Positions 8,402-16,421 of a stretch of DNA of 64,000 nucleotides are shown piece after piece (the stretch's first letter is position 1; each line of letters begins with the position of its first letter). The position numbers and the translations under genes were made by a program. The notes beneath the pieces are model-generated. The model had not been told where the DNA came from. It made no database searches and saw nothing but the letters and a program-made list of their open reading frames with translations. Where the stretch lies: NCBI RefSeq assembly GCF_006346395.1, contig NZ_VDMS01000001.1, forward strand, positions 310,001 to 374,000. The letters are read 5' to 3'. This stretch comes from Nocardioides plantarum (lineage in GTDB: Bacteria; Actinomycetota; Actinomycetes; Propionibacteriales; Nocardioidaceae).

Positions 8402-10099
8402 ATGAACGCGATGTTCGAGGGCTACCTCAGCACCGGGCCGGCGTACGACGAGATGTTCGACGGCGACACCGCGCGCTCGCCCTACCGCCGGCTGCGCCAG
8501 ACGCTGCAGACCCTCACCACACCCGAGCTGGTCAGCCGGGTCGAGGCGCTCCAGGCGAGCTACCTCGACCAGGGCGTCACCTTCGACATCGGCGGGGAGG
8601 AGCGGGCCTTCCCGCTCGACATCCTGCCGCGGGTCATCGAGCAGGACACCTGGTCCCAGCTCGACGCCGGCGTCCAGCAGCGGGTCAAGGCGCTCGAGCG
8701 GTTCCTGGCCGACGTCTACGACGCGGGGCAGGTCTTCGACGACGGTGTCATCCCCCGGCGCGTGATCACCACCTCGAGCCACTACCACCGCGCGGCCGGC
8801 AACGTCCGCCCGCCCAACGGCGTGCGCGTCCACGTGTCGGGCATCGACCTGATCCGCGACAACCTGGGCGAGTTCCGGGTCCTCGAGGACAACGTCCGGG
8901 TGCCGTCGGGGGTCTCCTACGTGATGACCAACCGGCGCGCGATCACCTCGGCCCTGCCCGAGACCACGGCCGCCCACCGGATCCGGCCCGTGGCGGCCTA
9001 CCCCCAGCGACTGCTGGCCGCGCTGCGTGCGGCCGCCCCTGCCGGGGTCACCGACCCGACGGTCGTGGTGCTCACGCCCGGGGTCTACAACGGCGCCTAC
9101 TTCGAGCACGCGCTGCTCGCCCGCACCATGGGCGTCGAGCTCGTCGAGGGTCGCGACCTCGAGTGCCGTCGCGGTCGCGTGATGATGCGTACGACGCAGG
9201 GCCTGGCTCCGGTGCACGTGATCTATCGCCGGGTCGACGACGAGTTCCTCGACCCGGTGCACTTCCGCGCCGACTCGATGCTCGGCACCCCCGGCATGAT
9301 CGACGCCGCCCGCGCGGGCAACGTGGTGCTGGCCAACGCGGTGGGCAACGGCGTCGCCGACGACAAGCTCGTCTACACCTACCTGCCCGACATCATCCGC
9401 TACTACCTGGCGGAGGAGCCGATCATCAAGAACGTCGACACCTGGCGGGTCGGCGACGCCGAGGCGCGCGAGGAGGTCCTCGACCGACTCGACGAGCTGG
9501 TCCTCAAGCCCGTCGACGGCTCCGGCGGCAAGGGCATCGTGATCGGCCCCCGCGCCACCCGCGCCGAGCTCGACGAGCTGCGCGGCAAGATCCTCGAGTC
9601 GCCGCGCGACTGGATCGCCCAGCCGGTGGTGCAGCTCTCGACGGTCCCGACGTTCGTCGACGGCGAGCTCGGCCCGCGCCACGTCGACCTGCGGCCCTTC
9701 GCCGTCAACGACGGCAACCGCGTGTGGGTGCTGCCCGGCGGCCTCACCCGGGTCGCGCTCGCCAAGGGCGAGCTCATCGTCAACTCCTCGCGCGGCGGCG
9801 GGTCCAAGGACACCTGGGTGCTCGCCGGACCGCCGGTCGGCCACGAGGAGCTCGACCCCTCACCGCCCGACGCCTCGGTGGTCGAGCCGGTCGAGGCCGG
9901 GGATCTCGACAAGCTCGATCACCGAGACAAGCTCGACCACCGAGGCGGACGCGACCGACGAGAGCCCGAGCACCACGCGGTGCCCGAGACCCCCGGGCCC
10001 GCGATCGCGGCGGTCACCGCTCCCCAGGAGCAGGCCGAGCAACAGCAGCAACAGGGCCTCGACAGGCTCGACCACCGAGAGGGCGGTGCACCGTGCTGA
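8402..10099 (+). CDS. Circularly permuted ATP-grasp protein
   Basis: 565 aa. It belongs to the circularly permuted type 2 ATP-grasp family (DUF404/DUF407 region). The core (about 1-485) shows ERFLADVYDAGQVFDDGVIP, GIDLIRDNLGEFRVLEDNVR, the ATP-binding segment ELVLKPVDGSGGKGIVIGPR (about 372-391) and a final NSSRGGGSKDTWVLAG. Such enzymes are predicted amide or peptide ligases. It starts a three-gene set with alpha-E and transglutaminase-like proteins, a conserved grouping proposed to modify peptides. The tail (about 488-565) is low complexity, with (D/E)(K/R)LDHR repeats and a QQQQQ run, and is encoded by REP-like DNA. Start ATG is 7 nt after a -10 box. Confidence 0.88.
   Translation: MNAMFEGYLSTGPAYDEMFDGDTARSPYRRLRQTLQTLTTPELVSRVEALQASYLDQGVTFDIGGEERAFPLDILPRVIEQDTWSQLDAGVQQRVKALERFLADVYDAGQVFDDGVIPRRVITTSSHYHRAAGNVRPPNGVRVHVSGIDLIRDNLGEFRVLEDNVRVPSGVSYVMTNRRAITSALPETTAAHRIRPVAAYPQRLLAALRAAAPAGVTDPTVVVLTPGVYNGAYFEHALLARTMGVELVEGRDLECRRGRVMMRTTQGLAPVHVIYRRVDDEFLDPVHFRADSMLGTPGMIDAARAGNVVLANAVGNGVADDKLVYTYLPDIIRYYLAEEPIIKNVDTWRVGDAEAREEVLDRLDELVLKPVDGSGGKGIVIGPRATRAELDELRGKILESPRDWIAQPVVQLSTVPTFVDGELGPRHVDLRPFAVNDGNRVWVLPGGLTRVALAKGELIVNSSRGGGSKDTWVLAGPPVGHEELDPSPPDASVVEPVEAGDLDKLDHRDKLDHRGGRDRREPEHHAVPETPGPAIAAVTAPQEQAEQQQQQGLDRLDHREGGAPC
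9899..10082. repeat. REP-like elements inside a coding tail
   Basis: Copies at 9899-9944 (two head-to-tail units, CTCGACAAGCTCGATCACCG then ACAAGCTCGACCACCG) and 10055-10082 (CCTCGACAGGCTCGACCACC) lie within the 3' end of the ATP-grasp gene. They encode LDKLDHRDKLDHR and LDRLDHR. The unit matches the intergenic element at 6928-6981, so this looks like an extragenic repeat that was captured in frame. Confidence 0.6.
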
Positions 10100-11025
10100 G
10101 CCGGATCGCCGAGTCGATGTTCTGGATCGGGCGCTACGTCGAGCGCGCCGAGGACACCGCCCGCATCCTCGACGTCCAGACCTCGCTGCTGCTCGAGGAC
10201 GCCACCCTCGACGTCGGCGAGACCTGCCATGGGCTGCTGTCGATCATGGGCGTCGAGGAGACGCCGGAGGTCGTCGACCTCGACTACGTGCTCCAGGCCC
10301 TGGCCTACGACCCGGCCTCGCCCGTGTCGATCGCGGCCGCGATCGCGGCGGCGCGCGAGAGCGCCCGGCGGGCCCGGGAGACCCTCTCGGTGCCGTTGTG
10401 GGAGGTCATCAACACGACCTACCGCGACATCGCCTCCGGCTCGTTCGCGCGGCGTCGTACTCCCCACGTCTACCAATGGGTCCGCGAGCGGGCGGCGCTG
10501 GTCAACGGCACCGCCGACGCGACGATGACCCGTGACGAGGGCTGGCAGTTCCTGATGCTCGGTCGCTGCCTCGAGCGCGCCGACATGACCTCGCGACTGG
10601 TCGCCACCGCGTCGGTCACCAGCGGCACCACCGACCAGTGGACCAGCACGCTGCGCGCGTGCGGCGGCTACGAGGCGTTCCTGCGCACCTACCGGGGCCT
10701 GGCCACCGAGCGGGCCGCGGCGGAGTTCCTGCTGCTCGACCGGCTGTTCCCGCGGTCCGTGGTCTTCTCGCTCAACCGTGCCGAGCAGTGCCTCGACAAC
10801 CTCGAGGCGTCCGGGCAGCGTGCCGGCATCCACAACGACGCGCAGCGCCTGATCGGTCGTACCCGCGCCGAGCTCGAGTACCGCTCGCTCTCCGACGTCG
10901 TCGCCGACCTGCCCACCGAGATGGAGCGTCTGCAACGCACCTGTGCGCTGGCCACCGAGTCGGTCACCAAGCGCTTCTTCGCCGGGGCCGAGTCCCTGGC
11001 CTGGCACGGGATGGGCGGAGCCTGA
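10093..11025 (+). CDS. Alpha-E domain protein
   Basis: 310 aa, all-helical, from a GTG that overlaps the previous gene by 7 bp. The start MLSRIAESMFWIGRYVERAEDTARIL is the typical opening of the alpha-E family (DUF403), and the motif recurs as LMLGRCLERADMTSRL in mid-protein. Alpha-E proteins accompany circularly permuted ATP-grasp and transglutaminase-like proteins across bacteria; their biochemical role is not known, and a scaffold or ligase partner is proposed. Overlap and order indicate one operon with both neighbours. Confidence 0.9.
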   Translation: MLSRIAESMFWIGRYVERAEDTARILDVQTSLLLEDATLDVGETCHGLLSIMGVEETPEVVDLDYVLQALAYDPASPVSIAAAIAAARESARRARETLSVPLWEVINTTYRDIASGSFARRRTPHVYQWVRERAALVNGTADATMTRDEGWQFLMLGRCLERADMTSRLVATASVTSGTTDQWTSTLRACGGYEAFLRTYRGLATERAAAEFLLLDRLFPRSVVFSLNRAEQCLDNLEASGQRAGIHNDAQRLIGRTRAELEYRSLSDVVADLPTEMERLQRTCALATESVTKRFFAGAESLAWHGMGGA

Positions 11026-11026
11026 C

Positions 11027-11872
11027 ATGTCGATGCAGCTGCGGATCGTGCACACCACGTCGTTCGAGTACGACGGCAAGGCGGTCGCGTCCTACAACCA
11101 GGCGCGCCTGACCCCGACCACCACACCCGAGCAGATCGTGGTCCACCACCGGCTCGAGGTCAGCCCCAAGCCGTGGACGTACCACTACACCGACTACTTC
11201 GGCAGCGCCGTCACGGCGTTCGAGGTCGTCGACCCCCACGAGGCGATGACCGTCACCGCCACCTCGACGGTGCAGACCAACCGGCCGGCCGTGCCGCCGG
11301 CCGAGCTGACCTGGGAGCAGGTGGCCGCGCGCGAGGTCTCGGACCGCTGGACCGAGTACCTCACGCTCTCCGACCTCGTCGCCCCCACCGCCGACTTCGC
11401 CCAGCGGGCCAAGCAGGTCGCCGCCGACCACGAGCTGCCCGGCGACGCCGCGCGCGACCTGTGCGCCCTGGTCCACGACGAGGTCGAGTACGCGCCCGGC
11501 ACCACCCAGGTGCGCGGTACGGCGGCCACGGCCTGGCAGCAGCGGGCCGGCGTCTGCCAGGACCTCGCCCACCTCGTCGTCGGCGGGCTGCGCACGGTCG
11601 GCATCCCCGCCCGCTACGTCTCCGGCTACGTCCACCCCGACCGCGACCCGGTCGTCGGCACCACCGTCGTCGGCGCCTCCCACGCCTGGGTCGAGTGGTG
11701 GGACGCCGGCTGGCGCGCCCTCGACCCGTGCCACCACGTCCCGCTCGACGACCGCTACGTCAGCGTGGCCCACGGCCGCGACTACCTCGACGTCCGCCCG
11801 ATCAGCGGCATCTACTCCGGCGCCGCCACCTCGCGGATGACCGTCGAGGTCGAGATCACCAGGCTCGCCTAG
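11027..11872 (+). CDS. Transglutaminase-like cysteine peptidase-fold protein
   Basis: 281 aa starting 1 bp after the alpha-E stop. The N-terminal domain (RIVHTTSFEYDGKAVASYNQ) is the bacterial Transglut_N sandwich. The core has the Cys-His-Asp triad: Cys in RAGVCQDLAHL (about 176), His in GASHAWVEWW (about 218) and Asp in RALDPCHH (about 231). Family members cleave or form isopeptide bonds. In this conserved triad the protein may hydrolyse or transfer peptides joined by the ATP-grasp ligase (inference). No signal peptide is present, so it is probably cytoplasmic. Confidence 0.9.
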   Translation: MSMQLRIVHTTSFEYDGKAVASYNQARLTPTTTPEQIVVHHRLEVSPKPWTYHYTDYFGSAVTAFEVVDPHEAMTVTATSTVQTNRPAVPPAELTWEQVAAREVSDRWTEYLTLSDLVAPTADFAQRAKQVAADHELPGDAARDLCALVHDEVEYAPGTTQVRGTAATAWQQRAGVCQDLAHLVVGGLRTVGIPARYVSGYVHPDRDPVVGTTVVGASHAWVEWWDAGWRALDPCHHVPLDDRYVSVAHGRDYLDVRPISGIYSGAATSRMTVEVEITRLA

Positions 11873-11874
11873 GC

Positions 11875-13149
11875 GTGGTCGGCTCACACGCACGTCGCGG
11901 TGGCCGCGGCCACTCCCACAGCCACTCGCACGGCCACTCCCACGGCCACTCCCACGGCCACTCGCACGACGGCGGTGCCGAGGTCGAGGTACGCCGGCTC
12001 CCCCGGCTGGTGCTGCTCGGCTCGCTGGTCGCGGCGCTGCTGCTGACCCTCGTGGGCGTCGGGCTGCTGTGGCCCGACGGCGACCGGGTCGACGACCTGT
12101 CGGGCAAGGTGCAGTTCGCGGCCCCCGGGGTCACGTTCCCCGAGGGCGAGGTGCTGTCGGTGCAGGAGCCGTGCGAGCCGGGCGGCTCGACCGAGGGCTG
12201 CGGCGAGATCGAGGTCCGCGTCTCCGGGGGCCCGAGCGGCGGCTCCGAGGTGAGTGTCGGCGTACCCCCTGACGTGCTGCAGGCCGACGTACGGGCCGGC
12301 GACACGGTCAAGCTGATCCGCACGCCGGCGCGCGACGGGCGCGAGGCGACGGTCAACTACTTCGGCACCGTGCGCGAGGCCCCGCTCGGCCTGCTGCTGG
12401 GGCTGTTCGTCCTGGTGGTGCTGGCCGTCGCCCGCTTCCGCGGGCTGATGGCGCTGCTCGGGCTGGCCTTCGCCACCGCGGTGATCGCGGTCTTCATGCT
12501 GCCGGCACTGCTGTCGGGCGAGCCGGGCCTGCTGGTCGGCATGGTCGGCTCCGCCGCGATCATGTACGTCGTCCTCTACACGACCCACGGCTGGTCGCTG
12601 CGCACCAGCGCGGCCCTGGCCGGCACCCTGGCCGGCATCGGCGTGACCGCGCTGATCGGGCACCTCGCTGTCGGCGGCACCCGCCTGACCGGCGTGGCCG
12701 ACGAGGGGTCGCGGATCCTCGGCACCTTCGCCCCCGACCTGTCCTTCCAGGGCGTCTTCGCCTGCGCGATCATCGTCGCGGGCCTCGGCGTGCTCAACGA
12801 CGTCACCATCACCCAGGCCTCGGCGGTCTGGGAGCTGCGCGCGGCCTCCCCCACGATGTCGCGGGCCCGGGTCTTCGCCAGCGGCATGCGGATCGGCCGC
12901 GACCACATCGCCTCGACGATCTACACGATCGTCTTCGCCTACGCCGGCACCACGCTCTCGGTGCTGCTCGTGCTCCGGCTCTACCAGCTGCCCGGCAGCA
13001 CGCTCCTGGCGACCGAGGAGATCACCCAGGAGGTCGTACGCACCCTGGCCACCAGCATCGGCCTCGTGCTCGCCGTACCCCTGACGACGCTGATCGCGGT
13101 CGCCACGCTGCCCGTGGTCGTCGAGGACGGCGAGTCGCTGGACCGCTGA
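11875..13149 (+). CDS. YibE/F-family membrane protein with His-rich N-terminus
   Basis: 424 aa from a GTG only 2 bp after the transglutaminase stop. After a short basic start comes a run of alternating His-Ser/His-Gly residues (about 13-31), encoded by 12-bp DNA repeats. It is followed by one membrane segment (LVLLGSLVAALLLTLVGVGLL), an extracytoplasmic beta-rich stretch (about 75-165), and a YibE/F core of about six membrane helices, including LTGVADEGSRILGTFAPDLS and GVLNDVTITQASAVWEL. The function of YibE/F proteins is not established; transport has been suggested. The His-rich head could bind metal. An internal start after the His tract is an alternative. Confidence 0.85.
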   Translation: MVGSHARRGGRGHSHSHSHGHSHGHSHGHSHDGGAEVEVRRLPRLVLLGSLVAALLLTLVGVGLLWPDGDRVDDLSGKVQFAAPGVTFPEGEVLSVQEPCEPGGSTEGCGEIEVRVSGGPSGGSEVSVGVPPDVLQADVRAGDTVKLIRTPARDGREATVNYFGTVREAPLGLLLGLFVLVVLAVARFRGLMALLGLAFATAVIAVFMLPALLSGEPGLLVGMVGSAAIMYVVLYTTHGWSLRTSAALAGTLAGIGVTALIGHLAVGGTRLTGVADEGSRILGTFAPDLSFQGVFACAIIVAGLGVLNDVTITQASAVWELRAASPTMSRARVFASGMRIGRDHIASTIYTIVFAYAGTTLSVLLVLRLYQLPGSTLLATEEITQEVVRTLATSIGLVLAVPLTTLIAVATLPVVVEDGESLDR

Positions 13150-13158
13150 GCCAGGCCC

Positions 13159-13164
13159 TATCCT
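13159..13164 (+). promoter_or_regulatory. rnpB -10 box
   Basis: TATCCT lies about 7 nt before the deduced 5' end of the RNase P RNA, in line with a sigma-70 type start. Confidence 0.5.
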
Positions 13165-13171
13165 GCACAGG

Positions 13172-13573
13172 CGAACGGGCCGGCCGGGCGACCGCGTTGA
13201 CCAGGGAGAACTGGTCACCGAGGAAGGTCCGGGCTCCACAGAGCAGGGCGGTGGGTAACACCCACCCGGGGCAACCCGCGGGACAGTGCCACAGAGAACA
13301 GACCGCCTCCCGAATCCAGCGCCACCGGACGACGGAGGTAAGGGTGAAACGGTGGAGCAAGAGACCACCAGCATGCCGGGCGACCGGCGTGGCTAGGCAA
13401 ACCCCGCCCGGAGCAAGATCAGACAGCACACGCAGGTTCCGACCGGAAGGGCTGCTCGCCCGAGTGTGCGGGTAGATCGCTGGAGGCCGTCGGCAACGGC
13501 GGTCGTAGATGGATGGTCGCCCCTCCTCCCGCAAGGGCGGAGGACAGAACCCGGCCTACAGGCCGGCCCGTTC
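13172..13573 (+). ncRNA. rnpB: RNase P RNA, bacterial class A
   Basis: Catalytic RNA of RNase P, which trims the 5' leader of pre-tRNAs. The ends pair over 13 bp (GAACGGGCCGGCC at 13172-13184 with GGCCGGCCCGTTC at 13561-13573). Conserved core pieces are GAGGAAGGTCCGGGCTCC (13218 onward), ACAGTGCCACAGAGAACAGA, GGTAAGGGTGAAACGG, AGAGACCACCAG, AGGCAAACCCC and the 3' AGAGGACAGAACC-like segment before the closing stem. No open frame through it is credible. Ends are placed from the pairing and may be off by a few bases. Confidence 0.95.
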
Positions 13574-13580
13574 TCACAAT

Positions 13581-13610
13581 CCGCTGACCTGCGAGAACGC
13601 AGGTCAGCGG
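13581..13610. terminator. Perfect hairpin between convergent rnpB and the nucleotidyltransferase relic
   Basis: CCGCTGACCTGC and its exact complement flank a 6-nt loop, giving a 12-bp perfect stem. No T-run follows on either strand, which is usual for actinobacterial hairpin terminators. Its position 7 bp after rnpB and 33 bp beyond the opposing stop suits a bidirectional terminator. Confidence 0.7.
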
Positions 13611-13643
13611 GTCGTGCGAGACACACCCGAGACACATTCGACG

Positions 13644-14251
13644 CTACGTCTCGCCGTGGATGTCATCACGAACCTTGCCGAGCATCCGGGATGCATCGCG
13701 ACAGAGCATCGTGATCTCTGCGTCGATGTCGGTGCCGTCGATGATGAACTCCAGGTTGGCTTGGCTCGTGTAGTAGCGGCGGAGATGTCGCTCAAGGTCT
13801 TCGGCGGTGGCGTCGAGGAGCCGGAGGCGGGTCGCGAGGGCGACGATGTCCTCGGCGTCCTTGGCACGTTGAGCGACGAGCTTGGTGGCCAGGAGGAATC
13901 CGTCGTCTGCGTAGGTGACCCGCAGTCCGGGCTGGCCTGGCGGGTCGAGAACCCCCACGGGCAGCGGGGGCATCCACATCTTGGCGTTCGGGTTGAGCCA
14001 CTCCGGCGGCAGCCCGCGGTCCTGTGCGAGCAGACGCGCCTCGTCGAGGACCTCCTGGTCGCCTGTCAGGGAGTCGACGTCCGGGGCCAGTCGGCCACCG
14101 CGCACACCGGTGGCCGCGATCGCCGCGCCGCCCACGACGAGACCGCCGCGGCGATGCCCCGCCGCCGACGGCGGTCGAGCTCGTCGAGCAGCTCCGCGGT
14201 CTCGTGGGCGTCGAACTCGTGTGGCCTCGGGGATCCAGATGGTGGAGTCAT
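13644..14251 (-). pseudogene. Nucleotidyltransferase-like gene (DUF6036-type) with a frameshift
   Basis: The ATG at 14251 gives MTPPSGSPRPHEFDAHETAE, continuing LLDELDRRRRRGIAAAV and then nonsense. From about 14139 the next frame continues the family sequence as VVGGAAIAATGVRGGRLAPD and runs to a stop at 13644 (...RDDIHGET). Restoring one base near 14139-14141 gives ...IAAAV(F/Y)VVGGAAIA, the expected glycine-rich start of a minimal nucleotidyltransferase fold. The ATG overlaps the upstream regulator's stop by 4 bp (ATGA). The pair resembles HTH plus nucleotidyltransferase two-gene units, some of which are toxin-antitoxin systems. The break is either a real inactivating deletion or a sequencing error. 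Confidence 0.75.
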
Positions 14252-14850
14252 GCGGTGACCAAGTCACGGGCCGGCACGAAGATGTTGAGAATGCGCAACC
14301 AGTCCGGGGTCTGGGCAGCAACTCGGTCAGGACTGAGGAAAGGATGTTCCGGCATCCAGGAGACTTCGAGTCGCTCGGCGCGGGTCCAGGCGGGCGCCTC
14401 TCGCCCGACGCGTTCGTACTCGTGTGCGGCGAGAGCAGCGAGCAGGGTGTCCCACTCCATCGATCCGGCGCTTCCGGGCTCGGCCTCCCAGGAGCCAGTG
14501 AGGGTCTCGTCGCCGTCGCCAAGGATCATCGCCAGGTGGTCGCGGCCCTGGAGCAGCATCCGCCACACCCAGTCCTGATCACCCGCGGCGCCGTGCTGCA
14601 GCATGGCGCTCGCCGTGTCCGGCGCAGACATCAGTCCACGCCGGGCAGCCGCCTGGAGTGCGTGAGCCACGCGTTGAGCGCGGGAGCAGAACCAGGCGGA
14701 GGGGCGGGTTCGTCCGGTCAGGTAGGTCGACATCCTCGACGGCGAGGTACCCATCGAGCGCGCGAACCCCGCCTGACTCATCCCGCTGGTCGTGACCGCG
14801 TTGCGCAACGCGGCGACGACCTGCTCGGTGTCCTGATCGAGACCGCTCAT
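14248..14850 (-). CDS. XRE-family HTH regulator, partner of the nucleotidyltransferase
   Basis: 200 aa. An XRE helix-turn-helix lies at about 10-65 (AALRNAVTTSGMSQAGFARS, then SPSRMSTYLTGRTRPSA). The rest (about 66-200) is a Trp-rich domain of unknown role. The gene ends in an ATGA overlap with the nucleotidyltransferase, so translation is coupled. A TAGTGT -10 box sits 6 nt before the ATG, next to a perfect palindrome, which suggests that the protein represses its own operon. An antitoxin-like role is inferred from this arrangement and not shown. Confidence 0.8.
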   Translation of the reverse strand: MSGLDQDTEQVVAALRNAVTTSGMSQAGFARSMGTSPSRMSTYLTGRTRPSAWFCSRAQRVAHALQAAARRGLMSAPDTASAMLQHGAAGDQDWVWRMLLQGRDHLAMILGDGDETLTGSWEAEPGSAGSMEWDTLLAALAAHEYERVGREAPAWTRAERLEVSWMPEHPFLSPDRVAAQTPDWLRILNIFVPARDLVTA

Positions 14851-14856
14851 GCAACC

Positions 14857-14882
14857 ACACTACGTTATCGAATTCGATAACG
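14857..14882 (-). promoter_or_regulatory. Promoter and palindromic operator of the XRE-nucleotidyltransferase operon
   Basis: On the minus strand, TAGTGT (14862-14857) is 6 nt from the ATG. Immediately upstream, 14863-14882 is a perfect 20-bp palindrome with half-site CGTTATCGAA. It covers the -10/-35 spacer, where a bound dimeric XRE protein would block polymerase. The AT-rich core stands out from the GC-rich surroundings. Confidence 0.7.
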
Positions 14883-15262
14883 CCGCGTGCGAGAGAACTG
14901 GCCTCCGCGTTGAACGGCGGGAGTTCGGACCGGGCTGACCGACGGGTGCATCGATCCGTCCGCCGGAGCCGCGGATCGAGCTGGCCCCGAGGTCCCCCAG
15001 TCCTTCTACGAGCCGCGAACGCATGGCTCGGCGGCCCAAGGGACACGCGGGCCCGACCGAGGCCCTCAGGACTGGTCGTGCGTCGTATTCAGACGTAGAC
15101 AGATGGGCCGAAGGTCGTCGGCCGGCGCGCACGTCCGGACGGCGCTGGCGACGAGAACCGACCTCTGTGCGTTCGGCTACGCCCGACGCGGTCGCACTCG
15201 TGCGCTGCCAGCAGCGAGCAGGTGTCCCACTCGATCAACCCGGCGCTCACCGGACGGAAGTG
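14883..15262. other. 380-bp gene-poor stretch with decayed DNA
   Basis: No open frame here looks like a gene on either strand. It lies between the XRE promoter and the end of the collagen-like gene. It contains a degenerate copy of part of the XRE gene (15181-15253), so the stretch is probably the remnant of an older duplicate of the locus. Confidence 0.6.
15181..15253 (-). pseudogene. Relic fragment of the XRE regulator gene
   Basis: Read on the minus strand, one frame gives SAGLIEWDTCSLLAAHECDR. The intact gene at 14403-14478 has SAGSMEWDTLLAALAAHEYE. DNA similarity is high over about 73 bp, including GAGTGGGACACC and CGCGTCGGGC, with small deletions. No start, HTH or stop context remains. 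This is best explained as a decayed partial duplicate. Confidence 0.7.
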
Positions 15263-16258
15263 CTAGCGCCCGCGGGTCGTGGTCCGGTGGCCGGTCGTCG
15301 GGCGGCTACCCCGCGCCAGGGGCGCCGGGGTGGAGCCGCTCGACGCGGGTGCGTTGACGACCATGACGTAGCCGTTGACCCAGTCGGTGTTGTCCACCGG
15401 CAGCGACGCGACGTTGACGGCCTTGCCGCACGCGCCGATCGTGTAGCTGCCGACGGGAAGCCGCCCGGACGAGGTGACGCCGTACGAGACCCGCGTGGCG
15501 CTGAGGTCCCAGATCGAGTACTCGCTGCCCAGCAGCGGGAGGATCTGGCCGCCGCCCGTGGGCTGGTAGCAGAAGTCGATGGCGACCCGGGTCTCGTGCA
15601 CGCCGTAGGTGGTGGTCTGCGACGTCCCGATCGGCAGCATGCCGGTGGCCGTGACCAGCTGGTCGAGGCTGCTGATGACGGTCGTGGTCTTCGGACCCAT
15701 CCAGCTCCAGAAGTTGGTCAGCTCCGTCGCCGGGCTGATCGAGCCGGAGACCGTGTTGACGCGCACCACACCCTGCGCTCCTGACGCGCCCGTGTCGCCG
15801 GTCGCCCCCTGAGGACCTTGCGGCCCGATCGGGCCGGTCTCGCCGGTGTTCCCGGCGGGGCCCTGAGGACCGACGGGACCGACCGCGCCGTCGTCACCGA
15901 CCGCGCCGCTCGGCCCGACCGGGCCGATGGCTCCGGTCTCCCCCGTGGCGCCGGTGGCTCCGGTCGCCCCGGTCGCCCCGACCTCGCCCTGCGGTCCGAC
16001 CGGGCCGACCGGTCCGACGGCTCCCTTGGCCCCGGTCGCCCCCGTGGCGCCCTTGGCCCCGGTCGCTCCCTTGGGCAGCTGACCGGACTTGAAGTCGGCG
16101 GCGAGCAGTGAGCTGTTCTTGATGTCGGCGCTCGTGAGCGAGCTGTCCTTGATGTCGGCGCCGGTGAGCTGCTTGGCGGCCTCGGCGACGACGGGGTTCG
16201 TCACCACGAGGAAGGCCAGCACGACAGCGAGAGCGGGGACGGTGAGCTTGCGGTTCAT
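15263..16258 (-). CDS. Secreted collagen-like repeat protein
   Basis: 331 aa. A signal peptide ([20 protein letters not shown]) leads into a segment with [20 protein letters not shown], a short repeat common in actinobacterial surface proteins. About 33 Gly-X-Y triplets follow (about 63-160; e.g. [16 protein letters not shown]). A C-terminal globular domain (about 165-331) has two cysteines and no recognised family. Collagen-like triplets form triple helices in bacterial surface fibres. A GGGAGG ribosome-binding site and a GATACT -10-like box precede it. The repeated DNA may vary in copy number. Confidence 0.85.
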   Translation of the reverse strand: MNRKLTVPALAVVLAFLVVTNPVVAEAAKQLTGADIKDSSLTSADIKNSSLLAADFKSGQLPKGATGAKGATGATGAKGAVGPVGPVGPQGEVGATGATGATGATGETGAIGPVGPSGAVGDDGAVGPVGPQGPAGNTGETGPIGPQGPQGATGDTGASGAQGVVRVNTVSGSISPATELTNFWSWMGPKTTTVISSLDQLVTATGMLPIGTSQTTTYGVHETRVAIDFCYQPTGGGQILPLLGSEYSIWDLSATRVSYGVTSSGRLPVGSYTIGACGKAVNVASLPVDNTDWVNGYVMVVNAPASSGSTPAPLARGSRPTTGHRTTTRGR

Positions 16259-16421
16259 GTGGGCCTCCCAGGCAACGTGCTCTGAGTATCACCGCCTGAG
16301 TCCTCCCCCACGGGGGAACGACGAATTCGCCTGTGCCGCGCTCGTTCGGCGAGCCGCTCGAGCAGCACCGTCCGGTCGGCCACCCACGACCGGCGGTCGT
16401 CACGCCACGTGCGCCCGTCCC

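Noticed and set aside
13172..13573. Small proteins read through the rnpB region
   Set aside because: The conserved RNase P RNA core and end pairing explain the sequence.
14860..15132. 90-residue minus-strand open frame beyond the XRE promoter
   Set aside because: No family, no ribosome-binding site, and it crosses the operator palindrome.
16304..16322. CCCCC-ACG-GGGG palindrome upstream of the collagen-like gene as a regulon site
   Set aside because: Arms resemble the shared site, but the spacing is 3 and not 5, and it is not phased to the -10 box.
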